Positions 5,936 to 8,821 of a DNA stretch of 8,821 bases are shown piece after piece. Under the pieces are notes generated by a model that did no database searches, was not told the origin of the DNA, and saw nothing but the letters and a program-made list of their open reading frames with translations. Source of the DNA: an uncultured Oscillospiraceae bacterium. Lineage in GTDB: Bacteria > Bacillota > Clostridia > Oscillospirales > Acutalibacteraceae. The stretch is taken from the NCBI GenBank assembly GCA_900552925.1, contig USBH01000059.1, positions 1 through 8,821 on the forward strand, given 5' to 3'. Position numbers and translations under genes: made by a program. How positions within the stretch are numbered: the first letter of the stretch is position 1; the number at the start of each line of letters is the position of its first letter.

Positions 5936-6235
5936 AGATCCGGCGAATTACCGCTCCATGCGGGAAGTATATGGATTAGATCCAGCTTTAAGCGAGTAAA
6001 CTCACAGATGACACTCAATTAAGTGCGGTATCCCTGTTCCGGAACAGCGGTTTCCTGCCGCCGGATTAGCGGTATCCGTTCCTCCGGAACAGCGGTACTC
6101 CCGCACAAGAATATTCACCTAGGGATCAGCAGAGCAGCGCTGAGTAGTCGCTAACACCATAGAATAGGCATCATGCTGACTACTTTATCGCAGATGGTGT
6201 CCGCTGCGCCGCGTTGCGATCGCTGGGCTCCGCAT
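5936..6235. other. 300-base stretch without an intact gene; short repeats
   Basis: No complete gene is seen. A plus-strand frame open from 5913 reads TDPANYRSMREVYGLDPALSE and stops at 5997-5999. It looks like a genuine C-terminus, but I cannot name it. Repeats follow at 6022-6108, then a non-coding segment up to the end of the membrane-protein gene at 6236. The stretch reads as recombination debris. Confidence 0.5.
6022..6108. repeat. Degenerate tandem repeat, about 22-23 bases, about three copies
   Basis: The core CCGGAACAGCGGT appears at about 6040-6052 and 6084-6096, with a variant CCGGATTAGCGGT midway (about 6062-6074). Partial copies flank it (GTGCGGTATCCC on the left, ending CCCGCAC on the right). 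The period is about 22 bases. The copies differ in the 9-10 bases between cores. Three degenerate copies with no conserved spacer organisation do not make a CRISPR array. Confidence 0.65.
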
Positions 6236-6853
6236 TTATTTATCTAATAGCTCGCAAAGCTTGATAATACGTCCAAGCAGTAAAGCCGAAAGCACAGTAC
6301 CTACGCCAAGTCCATAAAATGAGCTGTGATTGAGCAGACAAAGCAACGCGCTGATGATGACCATGGAGATATCAAATGCATTTTTGACAGCTGAAAAACG
6401 CAGATGAAATACTTCCGAAATCGTGTTTACGATGCCTTCTGTAGGCATCAGCACCATTTTGCTTTTGACACATAGATAAACACCCACTGCTGTAAGGAAC
6501 ATAGTCAGGCAAAAGCACACAAATCGGGCAGCCAGTCCGAATGCCAGTTCAGGGATAATCAGATCATATACGTCAGTCAATAGCCCGAACACAATGGAAA
6601 GTGGTACCTCCAGGATAAAAACAAGCGTCACTTTCTTTGACATCAGACATTGTAAGACAACGAAGATCAGATAGCAGATGATCGATGCCATACCGAGCGA
6701 AATATGATAAATTTCTGAGATTGCGTACATCACTGAGCTGAACGCAGCCACACCGAGATCAAATCGAATGTTGAGTACAACGCTCAATGCGATGCAATTC
6801 AAACCAATTATGTACCAGACCGACCGTTTGAACATCATAACACCCTGGTTCAT
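6236..6853 (-). CDS. DUF6198/YczE-like integral membrane protein
   Basis: Encodes 205 residues with about five or six hydrophobic helices. Two related halves are visible: a glycine-containing loop followed by ISEIYH (45-50) in the first, and MPTEGIVNTISEVFH with ISEVFH (145-150) in the second, exactly 100 residues apart. This matches the YczE/DUF6198 type of membrane protein as I recall it; no substrate is established for the family. The ATG at 6853 overlaps the stop of the MarR gene by four bases (ATGA) and has AAGGGGG at 6861-6867, so the two genes are translationally coupled. Base composition is clearly less GC-rich than cstA, suggesting transfer. The MarR partner suggests inducible transport or export, which is inference. 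Confidence 0.85.
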   Translation of the reverse strand: MNQGVMMFKRSVWYIIGLNCIALSVVLNIRFDLGVAAFSSVMYAISEIYHISLGMASIICYLIFVVLQCLMSKKVTLVFILEVPLSIVFGLLTDVYDLIIPELAFGLAARFVCFCLTMFLTAVGVYLCVKSKMVLMPTEGIVNTISEVFHLRFSAVKNAFDISMVIISALLCLLNHSSFYGLGVGTVLSALLLGRIIKLCELLDK

Positions 6854-7323
6854 TCTCCCACCCCCTTCATGTCATTCGCCACACCACGAGAGGATTCATT
6901 TGCTTTCTTTAAATCATCAATCGCCTGCGTTACAAGAAAGAGGAACCGTTCCCTATCCCGGTCTCCTATATTACTTAACAGTTGATTGCCTGTGTGCGCA
7001 CAGTTGCTCTGCATTATTTCAAATAATTCCATGCCCTTTTCAGTAAGCGATACTTCTTTGTAGCGCGCATCTGTCTGTGAAATCTTTGTCATCAGCAAAT
7101 CCTTTGCAACCATACGTTCGACAATCGCTCTTGTCGCCTGATGCGAGATGCCAAGGTGTTCTTTTAAATCAACAGCAGACCGGTTGCTGCTGCCCTGGAA
7201 AAAGCGCAATGCATCCGCTTGCTCTGCGGTCAATCCAAGCCCCTTGAGATCTTCATTGCGGTTTCGAATGATTTGGTTTGCAAGCTGCAATATTTTTCTC
7301 GCAAGGACATATTCAACTTCCAC
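6850..7323 (-). CDS. MarR-family transcriptional regulator
   Basis: Encodes 157 residues from a GTG at 7323. This start is chosen because GAGGGG at about 7333-7338 is 9 bases from it, whereas the ATG at 7332 directly abuts that site and the GTG at 7353 lies inside the operator. Domains: an N-terminal dimerisation helix, a winged helix-turn-helix with VDLKEHLGISHQATRAIVER at about 51-70, and a wing with SQTDARYKEVSLTEKG at about 82-97, including the D and R usual in the MarR wing; C-terminal helices complete the dimer interface. MarR proteins bind palindromes as dimers and usually release them on ligand binding. The gene is first in a two-gene operon with the coupled membrane-protein gene and probably represses itself through the site at 7345-7360. 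Confidence 0.93.
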   Translation of the reverse strand: MEVEYVLARKILQLANQIIRNRNEDLKGLGLTAEQADALRFFQGSSNRSAVDLKEHLGISHQATRAIVERMVAKDLLMTKISQTDARYKEVSLTEKGMELFEIMQSNCAHTGNQLLSNIGDRDRERFLFLVTQAIDDLKKANESSRGVANDMKGVGE

Positions 7324-7344
7324 AATTATCATCCCCTCAAAAAT

Positions 7345-7360
7345 ATACAACACATTGTAT
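7345..7360. promoter_or_regulatory. Probable MarR operator
   Basis: ATACAA (7345-7350) and TTGTAT (7355-7360) form a perfect 6-base inverted repeat with a 4-base spacer. It overlaps the end of the -10 box and the expected transcription start of the MarR operon, so a bound dimer would block RNA polymerase. Position and symmetry fit MarR autoregulation; binding itself is inferred. Confidence 0.8.
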
Positions 7361-7387
7361 TTTAGCTGATTATCAAAGATTTGTCAA
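7359..7387 (-). promoter_or_regulatory. Sigma-A promoter of the marR operon
   Basis: On the minus strand TTGACA (7382-7387) and TAAAAT (7359-7364) are separated by 17 bases. The predicted start is near 7352, inside the palindrome at 7345-7360 and about 30 bases before the GTG start codon. Confidence 0.92.
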
Positions 7388-7493
7388 GCCAAAGGGTAAA
7401 TGAAAAAACAGGAGGAGCTGGCAACTGCTTCAGGAAAGGAAAACCTTAAGTAATTTTTCATTGAGGTACAGAGCTGCAAACAGCCGCTTTCTG

Positions 7494-7545
7494 CGGACAG
7501 CAGGGCCGCATTTCCCGGACAGTCCGGGCCATATTAAACGGACAG
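7494..7545. repeat. CGGACAG repeats and palindrome
   Basis: CGGACAG occurs at 7494-7500, 7516-7522 and 7539-7545, spaced 22 and 23 bases apart. The middle copy sits inside a near-perfect palindrome with CCCGGAC (7514-7520) and GTCCGGG (7522-7528) around one base. The sequence lies between the marR promoter and the truncated holin; no gene is visible in 7388-7554. Confidence 0.55.
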
Positions 7546-7554
7546 CCTGGGATA

Positions 7555-7815
7555 TCAGCAGGGCAGCACATACACGTCCACCAGGTTGCCGATGCCCACC
7601 AGCACGAAGATGAGCACTTTCCGGCAGATGCCCTTGAAGCCCACGGCGCTGGACAGCTTCTTGTCCGCGATGGCGCACATCACGCCGGTGATGTAGTCCA
7701 CCAGCACGAAGGCAATCAGCGCGTAGAGAAAGCCATCCACGCCGCCCAGGTACCAGCCCAGAAAGCCGCCCAGGGCGGAAAAGGCAACCTGGATGCTGAC
7801 CCAGATCGATTTCAT
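7555..7815 (-). pseudogene. Truncated phage holin (Phage_holin_4_1 / toxin-secretion holin family)
   Basis: From the ATG at 7815 the frame encodes 86 residues: a first helix IQVAFSALGGFLGWYLGG, a second helix YALIAFVLVDYITGVMCAIA, the family block LSSAVGFKGICRK at about 54-66, and a third helix ending NLVDVYVLPC. Family members run to about 140 residues and continue after this point with another helix and a soluble tail; here a TGA follows at once. The region just 5' of the ATG is antisense McrC sequence with no ribosome binding site or promoter. Both ends are therefore damaged and expression is unlikely. Holins form membrane lesions that release phage endolysin, so this is probably prophage residue. 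Confidence 0.8.
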
Positions 7816-7818
7816 ATC

Positions 7819-8160
7819 ATGCTCACAAAAGGCAGCAAGGTGCTGATCATTGACGCCAAGTACTACACCCATACCACACAAGCCCAGTACGATGTCCACA
7901 CGATCCACTCCAGCAATTTGTATCAGATTTTTACCTACGTCAAGAATAAGGATGCGGAATTTGGGGACAAGCCGCATACGGTTTCAGGGATGCTGCTCTA
8001 TGCGGCAACAGATGAAGCCGTTCAGCCAAATAACCGCTACCAGATGAGCGGCAACCAGATCAGCGTTCGAACCCTGGATCTGAACCGGGATTTTTCCGAG
8101 ATCGCCGCCCAACTGAATGGGATTGCCGAGGAACATTTTCACCTAACGGCTTCCAATTAA
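7819..8160 (+). pseudogene. mcrC: C-terminal fragment of McrC (McrBC 5-methylcytosine restriction subunit)
   Basis: The frame encodes 113 residues ending in TAA at 8158-8160. The PD-(D/E)xK nuclease signature is partly present as KVLIIDAKYY, with D12 and K14 as catalytic-type residues, followed by NLYQIFTYV, which carries a QxxxY motif (Q36, Y40). The C-terminus, SGMLLYAATDEAVQPNNRYQ and beyond, is typical of the family. McrC is normally about 350-450 residues and acts as the nuclease partner of the McrB GTPase on methylated DNA. Here the N-terminal two thirds and mcrB are missing, and no ribosome binding site precedes the ATG. The fragment abuts the truncated holin head to head at about 7816. 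It is a remnant, not a working restriction system. Confidence 0.85.
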
Positions 8161-8183
8161 GAAAATTTCCTGGATTAACAATT

Positions 8184-8230
8184 AAACGATAGCTCACAAA
8201 TGAAACGATACCCATAAAATAAACGATAGC
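8184..8230 (+). repeat. Three AAACGATA direct repeats
   Basis: AAACGATAGC at 8184-8193, AAACGATACC at 8203-8212 and AAACGATAGC at 8221-8230 are spaced 19 and 18 bases. The last copy runs into the 14-base stem described next, whose other arm carries the inverted copy (GGCTATCG). They begin 24 bases after the mcrC fragment. Confidence 0.7.
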
Positions 8231-8278
8231 CTGCTGCTACTCGGCGCCTTTGCGTACTGGGCTGGCAGCAGGCTATCG
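8224..8278. repeat. Perfect 14-base inverted repeat
   Basis: Positions 8224-8237 (CGATAGCCTGCTGC) and 8265-8278 are exact reverse complements around a 27-base loop. The plus strand continues CTTTGTCTGG, a poor T run, so a terminator is possible but not clear. It could also be a mobile-element end or a site linked to the AAACGATA repeats. Confidence 0.7.
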
Positions 8279-8309
8279 CTTTGTCTGGCAGCGACTGGAG
8301 CCGATAAAT

Positions 8310-8342
8310 GCCCGAAATCCCTTGAAATCAGGGCTTTCGGGC
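8310..8342. repeat. Stem-loop next to the tRNA terminator
   Basis: GCCCGAAA (8310-8317) pairs with TTTCGGGC (8335-8342), and an inner CCCT/AGGG pairing extends it. It directly abuts the T-rich tail of the tRNA terminator. Neither strand shows a good T run after it, so its role is unclear. Confidence 0.55.
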
Positions 8343-8394
8343 AAAAAGAAAGAACCGCAACCTTGATACGCATTGTATCAAAATTGCGGTTCTT
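8342..8394 (-). terminator. Intrinsic terminator of the tRNA-Ala gene
   Basis: On the minus strand AAGAACCGCAA (8384-8394) pairs with 8350-8360, and an inner TTGATAC/GTATCAA stem stacks on it. TCTTTTT follows the hairpin. It starts four bases beyond the tRNA CCA end. Confidence 0.88.
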
Positions 8395-8397
8395 ATT

Positions 8398-8474
8398 TGG
8401 TGGACCCGAAGGGGATCGAACCCTCGAACCTCACGGATGCGAACCGTGCGCTCTCCCAGCTGAGCTACGGGCCC
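8398..8474 (-). tRNA. tRNA-Ala, anticodon CGC
   Basis: Full cloverleaf with an encoded CCA (8398-8400). The acceptor stem GGGCCCG/CGGGTCC contains the G3-U70 wobble that marks alanine tRNAs, followed by A73. The D arm is GCTC/GAGC. The anticodon arm CACGG/CCGTG has loop TTCGCAT, giving anticodon CGC, which reads GCG. The T arm is GAGGG/CCCTT with loop TTCGATC. The variable region reads AGGTTC, six bases rather than the usual five. A promoter with TATAAT lies upstream and a terminator follows. tRNA genes are common integration sites, and the decayed accessory stretch begins just beyond its 3' end. Confidence 0.96.
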
Positions 8475-8479
8475 ATATC

Positions 8480-8497
8480 GTCCGCTTGAAAGCGGAC
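8480..8497. repeat. Hairpin in the tRNA leader
   Basis: GTCCGCTT (8480-8487) and AAGCGGAC (8490-8497) are inverted repeats. On the plus strand TTTTGTTG follows, so it may act as a weak plus-strand terminator; on the minus strand it lies in the tRNA 5' leader, five bases before the mature end. Confidence 0.55.
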
Positions 8498-8527
8498 TTT
8501 TGTTGTCACTCAGACTCAACGCTGACT

Positions 8528-8536
8528 ATTATAGCA
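8528..8536 (-). promoter_or_regulatory. Extended -10 promoter of the tRNA-Ala gene
   Basis: On the minus strand TGCTATAAT places a perfect TATAAT at 8528-8533 preceded by the TGn extension. No good -35 is seen at 17 bases (TGGATT), which fits an extended -10 promoter. The start would be near 8521, about 47 bases before the mature tRNA. Confidence 0.7.
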
Positions 8537-8656
8537 TACTCTTTTGAAAAAATCCAGTCCTATTTTCAATTTTTTCAAACTTTTTTTGCGAAAACAGCCG
8601 CCCGTTTTCGAACGCCCGTTCTGTTTTTTGTGTGAAAAATGACCGGCCCCTGCGCG

Positions 8657-8780
8657 TCAGCTGTTTTCCTTGTTGATCGCGTCGATAAACGCGGGGATCA
8701 GCTGCTTCTTGCGCGAGACGACGCCCTTGAGCCAGACCGTGCCGGCCTGCGGCGTGCGGCCGAACGCCTCCTGCACAAGC
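8657..8780 (-). CDS. ppaC: Manganese-dependent inorganic pyrophosphatase, C-terminal end (partial)
   Basis: The last 40 codons are present, ending in TGA at 8657-8659; the rest is cut off by the contig end at 8780. The peptide contains GTVWLKGVVSRKKQLIPAFI, and the SRKKQ motif is the substrate-binding signature of the C-terminal DHHA2 domain of family II pyrophosphatases. These cytoplasmic enzymes hydrolyse pyrophosphate to two phosphates, pulling biosynthetic reactions forward. With only this portion I cannot tell the plain PpaC form from the CBS-domain-containing regulated form. The stop is followed by a possible AAAACAG/CTGTTTT stem near 8592-8630. GC-rich codons match the host core genes. 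Confidence 0.75.
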
Positions 8781-8821
8781 CTGTCTCTTATACACATCTC
8801 CGAGCCCACGAGACTGCAGCT
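8781..8821 (-). other. Nextera (Tn5) library adapter, right end
   Basis: Not genomic. Positions 8781-8799 are the reverse complement of the Tn5 mosaic end, and the read-2 adapter continues to 8814. The last seven bases, TGCAGCT, are the first seven of the eight-base barcode whose complement is at 6-13, so both ends carry the same adapter and index. Confidence 0.98.

Noticed and set aside
6022..6108. CRISPR array
   Set aside because: Only three degenerate units of about 22 bases, with imperfect repeats and no 30-base-class spacers or cas genes nearby.
7399..7452. Small plus-strand peptide MKKQEELATASGKENLK
   Set aside because: It has no ribosome binding site and no recognisable context; a chance 17-codon frame is more likely.
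7816..7977. N-terminal extension of the holin frame up to 7977
   Set aside because: This part is exactly antisense to the conserved McrC nuclease segment and has no holin similarity; holin homology starts at the ATG at 7815.
7819..8160. Functional McrBC restriction system
   Set aside because: Only the last 113 residues of McrC are present, without ribosome binding site, and no mcrB is visible.
8398..8430. att-site duplication of the tRNA 3' end
   Set aside because: No second copy of the tRNA-Ala 3' segment was seen elsewhere in the window, so an attachment site cannot be supported.
8529..8795. 88-codon minus-strand frame at the right end
   Set aside because: It begins inside the sequencing adapter and is out of frame with the pyrophosphatase end, which carries the SRKKQ motif and a proper stop.

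Overview
This window is a bacterial fragment of 8733 bases (48-8780) with Illumina Nextera adapter still attached at both ends (1-47 and 8781-8821), so it looks like an untrimmed contig from a shotgun or metagenomic library. Several things suggest a gut-type clostridial Firmicute, probably of the Oscillospiraceae/Ruminococcaceae kind: GC-rich core genes, Firmicutes-style AGGAGG ribosome binding sites, a T-box leader, zinc-ribbon membrane proteins and a truncated clostridial-phage-type holin. This placement is inference from family content, not a taxonomic match.

Left part (48-2384). The last codons of an unidentified plus-strand gene and the minus-strand cstA-type transporter gene converge on a shared strong terminator. 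The cstA leader is the best regulatory find here: a consensus sigma-A promoter (TTGACA, 17 bases, TAAGAT), a roughly 320-base T-box riboswitch with a readable antiterminator bulge and a competing terminator hairpin, then the RBS and start codon of cstA. Uptake by a carbon-starvation-family (peptide or pyruvate) permease therefore appears to be tied to charging of one tRNA.

Middle-left (2494-5623). Four minus-strand genes form a tight operon ending at a bidirectional terminator. Three encode small membrane proteins with a CxxC-CxxC zinc ribbon. The first encodes a large single-pass protein with a Pro/Thr/Ala-rich stalk and an outside domain carrying a DxNxDG calcium-type loop. That first gene has no convincing start and seems to have lost its own N-terminal zinc ribbon. 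The function of the set is unknown; a sensory or envelope-stress role is only a guess.

Middle-right (5640-8300). This is an accessory, partly decayed stretch: an EamA-type transporter remnant, short repeat clusters, an intact lower-GC MarR regulator plus DUF6198/YczE-like membrane protein operon with a clear promoter and palindromic operator, a truncated phage holin, and the C-terminal part of an McrC restriction subunit. Two junctions (about 5940 and about 7816) each join two gene fragments head to head with both N-termini lost.

Right end (8310-8780). A tRNA-Ala(CGC) gene with promoter and terminator lies beside the accessory stretch. It is followed by the last 40 codons of a manganese-dependent inorganic pyrophosphatase, cut off by the contig end.
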